Positions 28,860-37,575 of a stretch of 64,000 bases of DNA are shown piece by piece; the first letter of the stretch is position 1, and every line of letters starts with the position of its first letter. Position numbers and translations under genes: made by a program. The notes under the pieces are model-generated. The model had not been told where the DNA came from and searched no databases. It saw only the letters and a list, made by a program, of their open reading frames with translations. The DNA is from Polyangium jinanense (GTDB lineage: Bacteria; Myxococcota; Polyangia; Polyangiales; Polyangiaceae). The stretch lies in the NCBI RefSeq assembly GCF_028435365.1, contig NZ_JAGTJJ010000002.1, positions 982,730-1,046,729 on the forward strand, read 5' to 3'.

Positions 28860-29280
28860 GGTCGGCGCGGTAGGGCTCGAGCGTGGCGCGGAAGGCGTCG
28901 GTCCAGGGCACGGGTCGGTGTGTCGTGGGATCGACGCGCACGACGGTGCGGGTGCCGCGGGCGAAGTCCTCGTCCTGATCGGTGGGCAGCACGCGAAAGC
29001 CGAACGTGAGGCTCGAACGCCCTAGTTTCTCGATCCAGACCCGGACGCGCACGTCGCGGACGCCGACGACGGGGCGGAGATATTCGATGTTGTTGGCGCG
29101 GACGAAGTGGAACTGATCGGGGTTCTTCTGGGCGTCGAGGACGCCGCCCCACCCGAGGTGCTTCCAGAAGGAGCCGATCGTGCGCTCGAAGAGGAGGAGA
29201 TACCGAGCGTTGTGCAGGATCTGGAAGGCGTCGAGGTCGTCGAAGTAGACGCCCATGAGCGTCTCGTGAAAGCGGGTCAT
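28849..29280 (-). CDS. Acyl-CoA thioesterase (hotdog fold, 4HBT type)
   Basis: A 143-residue hotdog-fold enzyme, probably hydrolysing acyl-CoA. The family motif VYFDDLDAFQILHNARYLLLFE contains the catalytic Asp (DLDAFQILHN) typical of 4-hydroxybenzoyl-CoA thioesterase-like proteins such as YbgC. Later strands RVRVWIEKLGRSSLTFGFRV and TRTVVRVDPTTHRPVPW fit the fold, and the C-terminus WTDAFRATLEPYR is common in the group. It follows a small membrane-protein gene by 18 bp on the minus strand and is probably co-transcribed with it. Confidence 0.9.
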   Translation of the reverse strand: MTRFHETLMGVYFDDLDAFQILHNARYLLLFERTIGSFWKHLGWGGVLDAQKNPDQFHFVRANNIEYLRPVVGVRDVRVRVWIEKLGRSSLTFGFRVLPTDQDEDFARGTRTVVRVDPTTHRPVPWTDAFRATLEPYRADLNA

Positions 29281-29298
29281 GGTGGCGGAGAATAGCAG

Positions 29299-29661
29299 CT
29301 AGCGGGAAGAGTCCACCGTTTGCACGGCCCACGCCTGCGTGGACGCCGCGCGGAGGGCGGCGACGCGGACGAGGAGCACGGCGCAGCCCGGGAGGTATAC
29401 AGCCGAGACGCGCGCGCCGAGCGGGACGAGGACGATCGCGACGACACAAACGGCGACGCCAATCCACGCGAGGGCGACGCCGAGCGCGCGCAGGCGCTCG
29501 CGGGGGACGGCGGGCACGAGCGCGACGATCGCGAGGTAAGCCGCAAGGAAAAACGAGCGGTGCGCGAGCGCCGAGCCGAGGAGCGCCACGAGGAGCCCGG
29601 CCGATACGAGGAGCGGGAGCGGCGTTTCGGACGGCGGCGTGCGCGGAGGTGCAGGGGCCAT
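29299..29661 (-). CDS. Hypothetical small membrane protein
   Basis: A 120-residue protein, not recognised. It has four hydrophobic segments: PLPLLVSAGLLVALLGSAL, FFLAAYLAIVALVPAV, LGVALAWIGVAVCVVAIVLVPLG and VYLPGCAVLLVRVAAL. The ATG at 29661 is the first in-frame start before the membrane region; the reading frame extends upstream through sequence with no coding character. The ribosome binding site is weak. It is the first gene of a probable two-gene unit with the thioesterase. Confidence 0.65.
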   Translation of the reverse strand: MAPAPPRTPPSETPLPLLVSAGLLVALLGSALAHRSFFLAAYLAIVALVPAVPRERLRALGVALAWIGVAVCVVAIVLVPLGARVSAVYLPGCAVLLVRVAALRAASTQAWAVQTVDSSR

Positions 29662-29831
29662 AGTGGCGAACGCGGCGAGGTTCGACGCGGTACCATACCC
29701 GGTCGCATCGTGCCGGCATGCCAAGAAATTGTCTCCGCAATGCAAATCATGGTTCGTGTTTCGGACCACAAATAGGTCGTTCCGGACCAACGTCGATGCG
29801 AGCCCGGTTGACGCGAGGCGCGAGGGGACGG

Positions 29832-32800
29832 ATGGCTGTGCCGATGCGGTTCTGGCTGGAGGGGCACACGCTCACGGAGGTCGTCCTCGAGGGGGAAGTG
29901 ACGACGCTTTATCGCGGGTACCGGGACGTCGATGGAGCGCCGGTTCTCGTGGAGGCGCTGAACGAGGATTACCCGGTCGCGCGGGACGTGGCGCGGATCC
30001 GGCACGAATTCTTGGTGATGCGCGGGCTCGCGCTGCCCTGCGTGCCCGAGGCGCTCGGGCTTTCGCCATGTCGCAACGGCGTGGCGCTCGTGCTTTCGGA
30101 CGCGGGCAAACGGCCGCTCGCCCCGCGGATGCGCACAGGGCGTCAAGATGTCGGCGCGGTGCTCCGGCTCGGCGTTTCGATCGCGCGCGCGCTCGACCGC
30201 GTGCACCTCGTGGGGCTCGTGCACAAGGACATCTGCCCCGCGAATATCCTGGTCGACGACGGGACGCTGGAGGTGGAGCTCGTCGGATTCGGCCACGCCT
30301 CGCGGCTGCCCCGGGAAGACGCGCGCATCGCGGCCGCCTCGGCGATCGAAGGGACGCTCGCGTACATGGCGCCGGAGCAAACGGGCCGGATGAACCGGGT
30401 CGTGGACCATCGCGCGGACCTCTATGCGCTCGGCGTGACGCTGTACGAGCTCGCGACCGGCGCGCTGCCCTTCGTGATGGAAGATCCGCTCGAGCTCGCG
30501 CACGCCCACATCGCACGCGCGCCCGTGCCGCCGCACGTGCTCGCGCCCGAGCTGCCGCGCGTGGTGTCGGACATCATCGTCAAGCTGCTGGCGAAATCGG
30601 CCGACGATCGCTACCAGCGCGCGCGGGGGCTCGAAGCAGACCTCGCCGCGTGCGCGTCCGCGTGGGAGGAGCACGGCCAGATCGAGCCGTTCCGGCTCGG
30701 CAAGCACGACCTCGGCGCAGAGCTCGTGCTGCCGCAAAGGCTCTACGGGCGGGAGCGGGAGCGGCAGCAGATGGCCCAGGCGTTCGAGCGCGCCGCGTCC
30801 GGGCGGCTCGGCGTGATCGTGCTGTCGGGTCCGGCGGGCGTGGGCAAATCGACGCTCGTGCGCGAGCTCGAGAGCGCGGCGGCGCTGCGCGGGGGGATCT
30901 TCGCGGAGGGCAGGGCCGACGCGGTCGGGAGCCGCGCGCCGTGTGGGCTGCTCTCGTCGGCGCTGCGGGACCTCGTGCGGCGGATCCTCGGCGGGCCGCC
31001 CGAAGACGCGCGGGCGTTCTTGCGGGAGCTCGCGCGGACGGTCGACGCGGGTTCGGCGGCGCTGTTCGCGATCGTCCCGGAGCTCGATGGAGCGCTCGGC
31101 GAGCGGGAGGCGCATCCGCCGATGTCGGCGGCGGCGTCGAGCGGGAAGCTCGCGGTGCTCGTGCGTGCGCTGCTCGATGCGGCGAGCCGGCAAGGTCCGC
31201 TCGTGCTGTTCCTCGACGACATCGGCGCGGCCGACGCGGACTCGATCTCCGTGGTGCGGGTCCTCTGCGCGGATCCTTCGGCGAAGCGGCTCTGCGTGGT
31301 GCTGTCGCGGCAAGAGAGCGCGCCGTCCGACGAGGCGCGGCTCCTTGATCTGCACGAGCTGCGGCAAACGGGCGTTTGCGTGACCGAGATCGCGCTCGGG
31401 CCGCTCGCGCCCTCGGACGTGCGCGCGCTGCTCGGCGATGCGCTCGGCGCGCCCGAGGATCGCGTCGCCGATCTCGCGGACGTGCTCGCGGCGGCGACGC
31501 ACGGGAGCCCGTTCCTGTTGCGTGAGGCCCTGCGCGCGCTCCACGCCGAGGGGTTCGTGCGGTTCGATGCGGGCGCGGGCGCCTTTCGCTGGGACGTCGA
31601 GCTCGTGCGGAACCACCTCGGCGCCGAGGGCGCGCGGGATCTCGTCAGCGAGCGGATCGCCGCGCTGCCGGCGCGCTCGCAGCGAATCCTGGAGCTCGCC
31701 GCCTGTCTCGGGCCGAGCTTCGACCTCGACACGCTCGCGTGCGTGGCCGAGCGGGAGCCGGCCGCCGTCGCACAGGACCTCTGGCCCGCGCTCGAAGCGG
31801 GCCTCGTCCTGCCGCTCTCGTCCGATTATCGCTTCGCGCACGCCTCCGCGACGCCGCCGTCCCCGGGGGAGGCGTGGGAGGTGCCGTACGCATTCTCCCA
31901 CGAGCGCGTGCACGAGGCCGTCTACGCGCGGATCCCCGATTCACGGCGGCAGGACGAGCACCTCCGGCTCGGCGAGATCTTGGCTTCCCGCGGGGAGCAC
32001 GGCGAGCGCGACATGCTGGCGGCGGTGTACCAGCAGAACCGAGGGCTCGCGTCGATGCGCGACGCAGGGCAGCGGCGCGCCCTCGCCGAGCGGGATCTGC
32101 TCGCGGGCCGGAGGCTCCAGGCGATCGGCGCGCTCTCCGAGGCGATCGCTTGTTTCGAGGCGGGGCTTCTGGCCCTCGCCGGGGATGAGCCCCACGCGCT
32201 CTGGTTCGATCTGACCCGCGAGCTCTGCGCCTGCCTGGTCACGCGTGAGCCGAGCGGAGCCGCGGAGGCGCTCGTCGCGGCGCTCGCCCGCGGGGCGCGG
32301 TCGAAGCTCGAACGGATCGAGGCCGAGCGGCTGGAGGTCGCGCGCCAGACGGCCGCCGGCCACCCGATCGAGGCGCTCCACGTGGGCGCGCGGGACCTCG
32401 GGGAGCTCGCGTTCGTCGTGCCGGACAGCGAGGCCGAGCGGCGCGCGGCGCTCGGCCGGGAGGCGCAGGCGATCGAGGCGGAGCTCGCCGGCCGCGCGCC
32501 TGCCTCGCTCCTTTCGTTGCCCGTCGCGCGGAGCCCCGAGGCCGTGGCCACGATGGCGCTCCTCCTCGAACTGCTCGCGCCCGCGGGCGCCGTGAGCCGT
32601 TCGGCCACGGGGCTCGTCGCGGCCGCGCTGGTGCGCGCATCCATGGCGCACGGCAACACCGAGGCGTCGGCCGTCGGCTATGCGGCGTACGGCGCCGCGT
32701 TGTTCGTCCTTCCCGGGCTCTCCGAGGCCGGCCAGGCGTTCGGCGACCTCGCCCTCGCGCTCGCGGAGGACCTCGGCGAGGGGCCGCTCGCGTGCCGCGT

Positions 32801-34808
32801 CCATCTCACCGCCGGCTCGATCCTGCACGCGCGCAGGCCTCGGCGCCTCGCGCTCTTCCATTTCCACCGCGCCGTGGGCCAGGCCGCGGCCGTGGGCGAC
32901 GTGCCCACGGCTTGCCGTGCAGCGGCGGAGGTGCTCGCCGCGCGCTTCGAGCTCGGCGACGACCTCGCCCGCGCCTGCGACGAAGCCGAGCGCAGCCTCT
33001 CCCTCGCGCGCCGCGCCCCGGGCGCCGAGGCCGCGGCCGATCCGGCCGCGCGTGTCACCTTGCAGGCCGTGCGCAGCTTGCTCGGGCGGACGAGTGCCCC
33101 CGCGAGCCTCGACGGCGACGACTTCGACGAGGCGAGCTTCTTCGGCACGGACGAGGGCGCCGTCGGCGCGCGGGCGCGCTTCTACGGGCACGCGCGCCGG
33201 GCGGAGCTGTTCCTCCTGCACGAGGACGCGGCGAGCGCGGCGCGCGAGGCGCTCGCAGCGGCGGAGGGCCTTACCGACGTCGAGGGCGAGTTCCTCGCGA
33301 CGGACCTGCCCGTCTGGCTCGGGCTCGCGCTCCTCCTCGACACCACCGCGCTCCCGTCGGCGCGCGCGTCACGCCTCGCGCAGGTGGACGCGATCCTCGC
33401 CGAGCTCTCGACCCTCGCCGCGCGTTGCCCCGAGAACTACGAGCGCAAATGGCTCCTCGTCTCGGCCGAGCGCGCGCGCGCCGCGGGGGACGAGGCCCTG
33501 GCGCTCTCGCTCTACGAGAAGGCGATCCGCGCGGCGGCCGAGAGCGGCGTCTCGCGGGACGAGGCGCTCGCCAACGAGCTCGCCGCGCGTTTCCACCTCG
33601 AACGCCGCCGCGACACGGTCGCGCGGGCCTACATGGGCGAGGCCTACCAGGCCTACCTCCGCTGGGGCGCGATCACCAAGGTCGACATGCTCCGCGAGCG
33701 GTACGGCTTTCTCTTGCCGCGCCGCAGCGTCGGCCCCTCGGCTGCGCCTTTGCCGGGGCTCTCGGGCGAGTTCGACCTCGGCGCGGTCATGCGCGCGACC
33801 CGGGCCATCGCCGAGGAGATCGTCCTCGATGTCCTCCTCGATCGGGTGATGCGTGTCATCGTGGAGACCGCGGGCGCCCAGCGCGCCGTGCTCCTGCTCG
33901 ATCGGGGCTCGGGCCTGCACGTCGAGGCGGCCATGACGATCGATCCCGACCGCGTGCTCGTCGGCATCGACGCCGCGCGCGCGGCCGGCGAGGAGCTTCC
34001 GCGTGCGCTCGTGGACGAGGTCGCGGCGACCCGTGCGCCCGTGGTGCTCGGCGGCTCCCGCGGGTTCGATCGGTTCTCCAAGGATCCGTACCTCGCTGAA
34101 AGGCGGCCGCGCTCGCTCCTCTGCCTCGCCATGGCCCACCGCGGCCGCCTTTCGGGCGTGCTCTACCTGGAGAACCGCGCGGCGGCCGACGTCTTCAGCG
34201 AGGCGCGCATCGCGGTCGCCTCCTTCCTCTCCTCGCAGGCCGCGATCGCCGTGGAGAACGCGCTGCTCGTGGCGAGCATCCAGCGCATGCACGAGGCGCA
34301 GCGGCTCGCGAACGAGCGCCTCGAGCACGAGGTCCGGGCGCGCACCGCGGAGCTCGAACGCGAGCTCCTCGAGCGCGAGCGCGCCGAGCGCGAAAAAGAG
34401 GCGATCCACGACGCGATGCTGACGGCGCAAGAGGAGCGGTTGCGCGAGCTCTCGGCGCCGATTCTCCCCATCGCGGACGGGATCGTCGTGATGCCCCTCA
34501 TCGGCGTGCTCGACGAGCGCCGCGCCGACGAGATCCTCGCGGCGGCGCTCGCGGGTGTCTCGTCGAGCGGCGCGCGCGTCTTGATCCTCGACATCACGGG
34601 GGTGCGGGGGGCCTCGGCGAGCGTCGCGTCCGCGCTCGTCGCTGCGGCCTCGGCCGTGGGCCTGCTCGGGGCCGAGGTCGTCATCTCCGGCATTCGCGCC
34701 GCGGTGGCGCGGACGCTCGTCGACCTCGGCCATCCGATGCAGGGCATCGCCACCCGGGCGACCTTGAAGGGCGCGGTCGCCTGGGCGCTCGCGCGGACCC
34801 AGCGATAG
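29832..34808 (+). CDS. Pseudokinase-ATPase-GAF-STAS multidomain signalling protein
   Basis: A 1658-residue protein. Residues 1-275 are a protein-kinase fold of the type fused to AAA ATPases in cyanobacteria and myxobacteria (HKDICPANI at 131-139, GTLAYMAPEQTGRMNR). Here the beta-3 Lys position is Glu (41) and DFG is GFG (152-154), suggesting no catalysis. Residues 300-700 hold an AAA_16-type ATPase (Walker A GPAGVGKST, 333-341). About 600 residues of TPR-like helices, a GAF domain (about 1313-1480), a coiled coil and a STAS domain (about 1537-1653) follow. The STAS domain is a paralogue of the one at 27600-28859 and keeps both RsbR-type threonines. The usual C-terminal histidine kinase is replaced by STAS. 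GAGGGG precedes the ATG at 29832. Confidence 0.9.
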   Translation: MAVPMRFWLEGHTLTEVVLEGEVTTLYRGYRDVDGAPVLVEALNEDYPVARDVARIRHEFLVMRGLALPCVPEALGLSPCRNGVALVLSDAGKRPLAPRMRTGRQDVGAVLRLGVSIARALDRVHLVGLVHKDICPANILVDDGTLEVELVGFGHASRLPREDARIAAASAIEGTLAYMAPEQTGRMNRVVDHRADLYALGVTLYELATGALPFVMEDPLELAHAHIARAPVPPHVLAPELPRVVSDIIVKLLAKSADDRYQRARGLEADLAACASAWEEHGQIEPFRLGKHDLGAELVLPQRLYGRERERQQMAQAFERAASGRLGVIVLSGPAGVGKSTLVRELESAAALRGGIFAEGRADAVGSRAPCGLLSSALRDLVRRILGGPPEDARAFLRELARTVDAGSAALFAIVPELDGALGEREAHPPMSAAASSGKLAVLVRALLDAASRQGPLVLFLDDIGAADADSISVVRVLCADPSAKRLCVVLSRQESAPSDEARLLDLHELRQTGVCVTEIALGPLAPSDVRALLGDALGAPEDRVADLADVLAAATHGSPFLLREALRALHAEGFVRFDAGAGAFRWDVELVRNHLGAEGARDLVSERIAALPARSQRILELAACLGPSFDLDTLACVAEREPAAVAQDLWPALEAGLVLPLSSDYRFAHASATPPSPGEAWEVPYAFSHERVHEAVYARIPDSRRQDEHLRLGEILASRGEHGERDMLAAVYQQNRGLASMRDAGQRRALAERDLLAGRRLQAIGALSEAIACFEAGLLALAGDEPHALWFDLTRELCACLVTREPSGAAEALVAALARGARSKLERIEAERLEVARQTAAGHPIEALHVGARDLGELAFVVPDSEAERRAALGREAQAIEAELAGRAPASLLSLPVARSPEAVATMALLLELLAPAGAVSRSATGLVAAALVRASMAHGNTEASAVGYAAYGAALFVLPGLSEAGQAFGDLALALAEDLGEGPLACRVHLTAGSILHARRPRRLALFHFHRAVGQAAAVGDVPTACRAAAEVLAARFELGDDLARACDEAERSLSLARRAPGAEAAADPAARVTLQAVRSLLGRTSAPASLDGDDFDEASFFGTDEGAVGARARFYGHARRAELFLLHEDAASAAREALAAAEGLTDVEGEFLATDLPVWLGLALLLDTTALPSARASRLAQVDAILAELSTLAARCPENYERKWLLVSAERARAAGDEALALSLYEKAIRAAAESGVSRDEALANELAARFHLERRRDTVARAYMGEAYQAYLRWGAITKVDMLRERYGFLLPRRSVGPSAAPLPGLSGEFDLGAVMRATRAIAEEIVLDVLLDRVMRVIVETAGAQRAVLLLDRGSGLHVEAAMTIDPDRVLVGIDAARAAGEELPRALVDEVAATRAPVVLGGSRGFDRFSKDPYLAERRPRSLLCLAMAHRGRLSGVLYLENRAAADVFSEARIAVASFLSSQAAIAVENALLVASIQRMHEAQRLANERLEHEVRARTAELERELLERERAEREKEAIHDAMLTAQEERLRELSAPILPIADGIVVMPLIGVLDERRADEILAAALAGVSSSGARVLILDITGVRGASASVASALVAAASAVGLLGAEVVISGIRAAVARTLVDLGHPMQGIATRATLKGAVAWALARTQR

Positions 34809-34837
34809 GGTTGTCTCGACAGACGAACGCGTCCCGA

Positions 34838-35530
34838 TCAGCGGAACCCGCGCATCCCGACCAGCATGCGCCCGCTCACGGCCGACGCCGCGATCAGGAT
34901 GCCGCCGCCGAGCCCGAGCAGCGCCACGAGCAGCAGCGTGTACGGCTGGATGCCGAGTAGCGCGAGAATGCCGAGGATCGCGGCGCCGATGCCCACGAGC
35001 GCTTGCACGCCGGCCGCGCCTTGCACCGCGTCACGCGCCATGCGCACGCGCCGGTCGTAGGGGAATGCCTCGCCGAGCTGGTTCACGGCGCTCGTCGCGC
35101 CGGTCGAGAGCAAGAGCCCGCCGCCGAAGGCCACGACGGACACGGCTGACAGCGTCAGCGGCGCGATGCCGAGCAGGATGAGAACGCCCATCACGACGCC
35201 TGCGGCGCCCACGAGGAACTCCACGCCCACGCCTCCGCCGAACTCCACCTCGTCCACGCGTTGCCCGCTCACGCGCGAGGCGAACTGCGTGTACCGCGAG
35301 GCCAGCGCGCCGCCTGCGAACAGGAGCGCGGCGCCGATCGAGATGATGGCGATGGCGATCATCGTTTGCCGGGCGATCCCCGCCAGACCGAGGACCGAGA
35401 GCACGACGGCGGCGACGCCGCCGAGGGCCTCCACGAGCGAGCCGGCCGTCACGACCTGCATCGAACGCTCGCGCTCCTGCCGGTCGAACTCGGGCGGCCG
35501 GGTGCCCGTCGTATTGCCGAGATTGTCCAT
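34838..35530 (-). CDS. Hypothetical membrane protein with three-fold internal repeat
   Basis: A 230-residue membrane protein, not recognised. After a polar 30-residue N-terminus it has six hydrophobic segments arranged as three similar units of two helices: GVAAVVLSVLGLAG then AIAIISIGAALLFAGGALAS; GAAGVVMGVLILLGIAPLTL then VVAFGGGLLLSTGATS; GIGAAILGILALLGIQPYTL then VALLGLGGGILIAASA. This points to internal triplication. It lies divergent from the Fur-family regulator, with about 280 bp between, so it might share that control region. Confidence 0.75.
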   Translation of the reverse strand: MDNLGNTTGTRPPEFDRQERERSMQVVTAGSLVEALGGVAAVVLSVLGLAGIARQTMIAIAIISIGAALLFAGGALASRYTQFASRVSGQRVDEVEFGGGVGVEFLVGAAGVVMGVLILLGIAPLTLSAVSVVAFGGGLLLSTGATSAVNQLGEAFPYDRRVRMARDAVQGAAGVQALVGIGAAILGILALLGIQPYTLLLVALLGLGGGILIAASAVSGRMLVGMRGFR

Positions 35531-35778
35531 GGTTACTACCCTCGCCTTTGGTTGGCCGAGCCTGGGCGCTGCGCGAAAGGGCGCAGCGGCGTGTGAGATC
35601 GGCCTGGCACGCCGGTTCGTGCTCGCATGCGCCGTGCCGAAAGGGTTCGTCCGGACGGGCGGGCGGGCGCTCGTCCACGCTCGCCGCCCTCCGGCCGCGC
35701 TCGGGCTGCCTGCGCGCGTGATCCCTTCTCATGCGGCCGCCCCGGACCGAGTCCTGGCGAGAAATTCGTTCGCCGTTC

Positions 35779-35808
35779 TTGACAGGGTCTCAGTTTAGAC
35801 TCAGTCTA
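35779..35808 (+). promoter_or_regulatory. Candidate promoter of the Fur-family regulator
   Basis: A consensus -35 box TTGACA (35779-35784) is followed 18 bases later by AGTCTA (35803-35808), a weak -10 lying inside the operator palindrome. Transcription from here would begin close to the GTG at 35815, giving an almost leaderless message. Confidence 0.5.
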
Positions 35809-35809
35809 A
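35795..35809. promoter_or_regulatory. Fur/PerR-type 7-1-7 operator
   Basis: TTAGACT-C-AGTCTAA is a perfect 7-1-7 inverted repeat, the geometry of Fur, PerR and Irr boxes. It overlaps the candidate -10 box of the Fur-family gene, so binding would repress that gene; autoregulation is typical of the family. The family assignment comes from geometry and the adjacent gene. Confidence 0.75.
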
Positions 35810-35814
35810 CCCCC

Positions 35815-36264
35815 GTGAGGCCGACGAAGCCGACCAAGCCGACGACGGCGAGCAGCGTGCTTTCCGAGGCGGAGCTCCTCGAACGGCACGGTGTTCTGCC
35901 CTCGGCGCAGCGCTTGGCCATCGCGCAGTACGTCCTGCGTACCGACGAGCATCCGTCGGCCGACCAGGTCTTTGCGAAGGTCAAGCGGGCGCTGCCGATG
36001 GTGTCGCGGGCGACGGTCTACAACACCTTGAACCTCTTCGTGGACAGGGGCCTGCTCAGGGCCCACGTCCTCGCGGAGGGCAAGGTGGTGTTCGATCCGA
36101 ACCTCGCGCCGCACCATCATTTCATCGACGAGGAGACGGGCGCCATTCACGACGTCCCGTGGAGCGCGCTCGCCGTGTCGAACGTGGACGCGCTCGAAGG
36201 CTTCGACGTGCACGAATACCAGGTCGTCTTGCGCGGCAAGCTCAAGAAGGCCCGCTCCACCTGA
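35815..36264 (+). CDS. Fur-family transcription regulator (PerR/Irr-like)
   Basis: A 149-residue DNA-binding regulator if the GTG at 35815 is used; a GTG at 35857 is the alternative, 14 codons shorter. The winged-helix part has HPSADQVFAKVK and RATVYNTLNLFVDRGLL, as in Fur proteins. The metal site keeps the HHHF cluster, but the structural CxxC is replaced (HHHFIDEETGAIHDV) and no cysteine follows, as in Irr and some PerR proteins. With ahpC, ahpD and dps directly downstream, it is probably a peroxide- or heme/iron-responsive repressor. Neither start has a strong ribosome binding site, and the operator ends only six bases before the first GTG. Confidence 0.88.
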   Translation: MRPTKPTKPTTASSVLSEAELLERHGVLPSAQRLAIAQYVLRTDEHPSADQVFAKVKRALPMVSRATVYNTLNLFVDRGLLRAHVLAEGKVVFDPNLAPHHHFIDEETGAIHDVPWSALAVSNVDALEGFDVHEYQVVLRGKLKKARST

Positions 36265-36298
36265 CGCCCTCGCGCGTCCGAGGCGTGGCCGCTTTTTT
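36264..36298 (+). terminator. Possible terminator after the Fur-family gene
   Basis: A stem of ACGC and CTCG (with one bulged C) pairs with CGAG and GCGT (36279-36286), followed after six bases by T6 (36293-36298). The gap between stem and T-run makes it a weak candidate. Confidence 0.3.
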
Positions 36299-36309
36299 GC
36301 GCCAAGCGT

Positions 36310-36324
36310 TTAGACGAGGTCCAG
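36310..36324. promoter_or_regulatory. Degenerate copy of the Fur/PerR-type operator before ahpC
   Basis: TTAGACGAGGTCCAG matches the perfect operator at 35795 in 10 of 15 positions, with an intact left half TTAGAC, 59 bases before the ahpC start codon. It could place ahpC under the same regulator. Confidence 0.35.
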
Positions 36325-36382
36325 AGCTGGACGTAGTACAAAACGGATTCTGAAGTCGAGAGAGATTTCCCAGGAGGAAGAC

Positions 36383-36922
36383 ATGCTGACGGTTTCCCAG
36401 AAGATTCCCGCGTTCAACCTCAAGGCCGTCGTGAGCCTCGAGCAGGGCAAGGAGTTCCACGACATCAAGAGCGAGAACTTCCTTGGCAAGTGGCTCGTGC
36501 TGTTCTTCTGGCCGATGGACTTCACGTTCATCTGCCCGACCGAAATCGCTGGTTTCGGCAAGCGTTATCGCGACTTCAAGGATCGCGATTGCGAGGTCCT
36601 CGGCCTCAGCACCGACACGGAATACGTGCACCTCGCCTGGCGCAAGCAGCATCAGGATCTGCGCGATCTGCCGTTCCCGATGGTCGCCGACACGAAGCGC
36701 GAGCTCTCGCAGGCTCTCGGCGTCCTGCACCCGCAGGAGGGCGTGGCGCTCCGCGCGACGTTCATCGTCGACCCGCAGGGCATCATCCGGCACGTCGGCG
36801 TGAACGACCTCTCCGTTGGCCGCAGCGTCGACGAGGTGCTCCGTGTCCTCGACGCGCTCCAGACCGACGAGCTTTGCCCCTGCAACTGGGTGAAGGGCCA
36901 GCCGACGCTGGAGGCGGGTTGA
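36383..36922 (+). CDS. ahpC: AhpC-type 2-Cys peroxiredoxin
   Basis: A 179-residue cytoplasmic peroxidase that reduces hydrogen peroxide and organic peroxides. The peroxidatic Cys 51 lies in DFTFICPTE, with the conserved Pro/Thr before it. The resolving Cys 165 lies in ELCPCNW near the C-terminus. This short form resembles AhpC partnered with AhpD. AGGAGGAAGAC immediately precedes the ATG, a very strong ribosome binding site. ahpD follows after four bases, so the two are one operon; electrons probably come through AhpD, since no AhpF is present here. Confidence 0.95.
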   Translation: MLTVSQKIPAFNLKAVVSLEQGKEFHDIKSENFLGKWLVLFFWPMDFTFICPTEIAGFGKRYRDFKDRDCEVLGLSTDTEYVHLAWRKQHQDLRDLPFPMVADTKRELSQALGVLHPQEGVALRATFIVDPQGIIRHVGVNDLSVGRSVDEVLRVLDALQTDELCPCNWVKGQPTLEAG

Positions 36923-36926
36923 CGCC

Positions 36927-37469
36927 ATGAGCGCGCTCGAGGCCATCCGCGCGAAGCTGCCCGACGCTGCGCGTGACACGAAGCTGAACCTGCAGAGCGT
37001 GCTGGAGGGCGATTCCTCGCTCACCCGGGCGCAGCGGCTCGGGATCGCCATCGCGACGGCGGCGAACGCGCGTAGTTTGCCGCTCCGCGAGGCGTTCCTC
37101 GAGCAGGCGCGGGCGGAGCTCGAGAACGCCGAAGCCGTCATCGACGACGCCTATGCGGTGGCGACCCTGATGGCGATGAACAACGTGTATTACCGGTTCC
37201 GGCACATGATCGGAAAGGAAACGTATTCGCAGCGCTCGCCGAAGCTCCGCATGAACCGCATCGCCCAGCCGAAGACCTCGAAGGTCGATTTCGAGCTCAT
37301 GAGCCTCGCCGTGAGCGCCATGAACGGCTGTGAGGCGTGCGTGAAGTCGCACGAGCAGGCCGTCCTCGCCGCAGGGCTCGGCGAGGACCAGGTGCACGAC
37401 GCGGTGCGAATCGCGGCGACGATCCAGGCGGCGACGGTCGCGCTGGAGATCACCGCCGGGGCGGTTTAA
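36927..37469 (+). CDS. ahpD: AhpD-type alkylhydroperoxidase
   Basis: A 180-residue AhpD-family disulfide reductase that recycles AhpC. The active site reads NGCEACVKSH: Cys 135, Cys 138 and His 142, with Glu 123 twelve residues before the first Cys, the same spacing as Glu118, Cys130, Cys133 and His137 of Mycobacterium AhpD. Length matches the two-domain AhpD fold. It starts four bases after the ahpC stop. The reductant for AhpD (in mycobacteria, lipoyl proteins) is not encoded nearby. Confidence 0.94.
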   Translation: MSALEAIRAKLPDAARDTKLNLQSVLEGDSSLTRAQRLGIAIATAANARSLPLREAFLEQARAELENAEAVIDDAYAVATLMAMNNVYYRFRHMIGKETYSQRSPKLRMNRIAQPKTSKVDFELMSLAVSAMNGCEACVKSHEQAVLAAGLGEDQVHDAVRIAATIQAATVALEITAGAV

Positions 37470-37485
37470 CCTCCCAAACCCTCGG

Positions 37486-37533
37486 ACCCGGCGCCTCGCC
37501 GCGCTTGCCCCCCTGCGCGGCGAGGCGCCGGGT
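37486..37533. terminator. Perfect 19-bp hairpin between ahpD and dps
   Basis: The arm 37486-37504 (ACCCGGCGCCTCGCCGCGC) is exactly complementary to 37515-37533, with a 10-base loop. No T-run follows. It could end the ahpCD transcript, protect its 3' end, or attenuate read-through into dps, whose start lies 42 bases further on. Confidence 0.55.
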
Positions 37534-37575
37534 TCCCGAAGGACAAACTGTCACCCATTCCGATAGGAGCTTCTC

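Noticed and set aside
29762..29789. Direct repeat CGGACCA at 29762 and 29783 before the large STAS protein
   Set aside because: Spacing of 21 bp fits two helical turns, but a seven-base word is common in this GC-rich DNA and nothing else supports an operator.
36383..36922. Selenocysteine in the peroxiredoxin as well
   Set aside because: The peroxidatic position is encoded by an ordinary Cys codon (FICPTE) and no in-frame TGA interrupts the gene.
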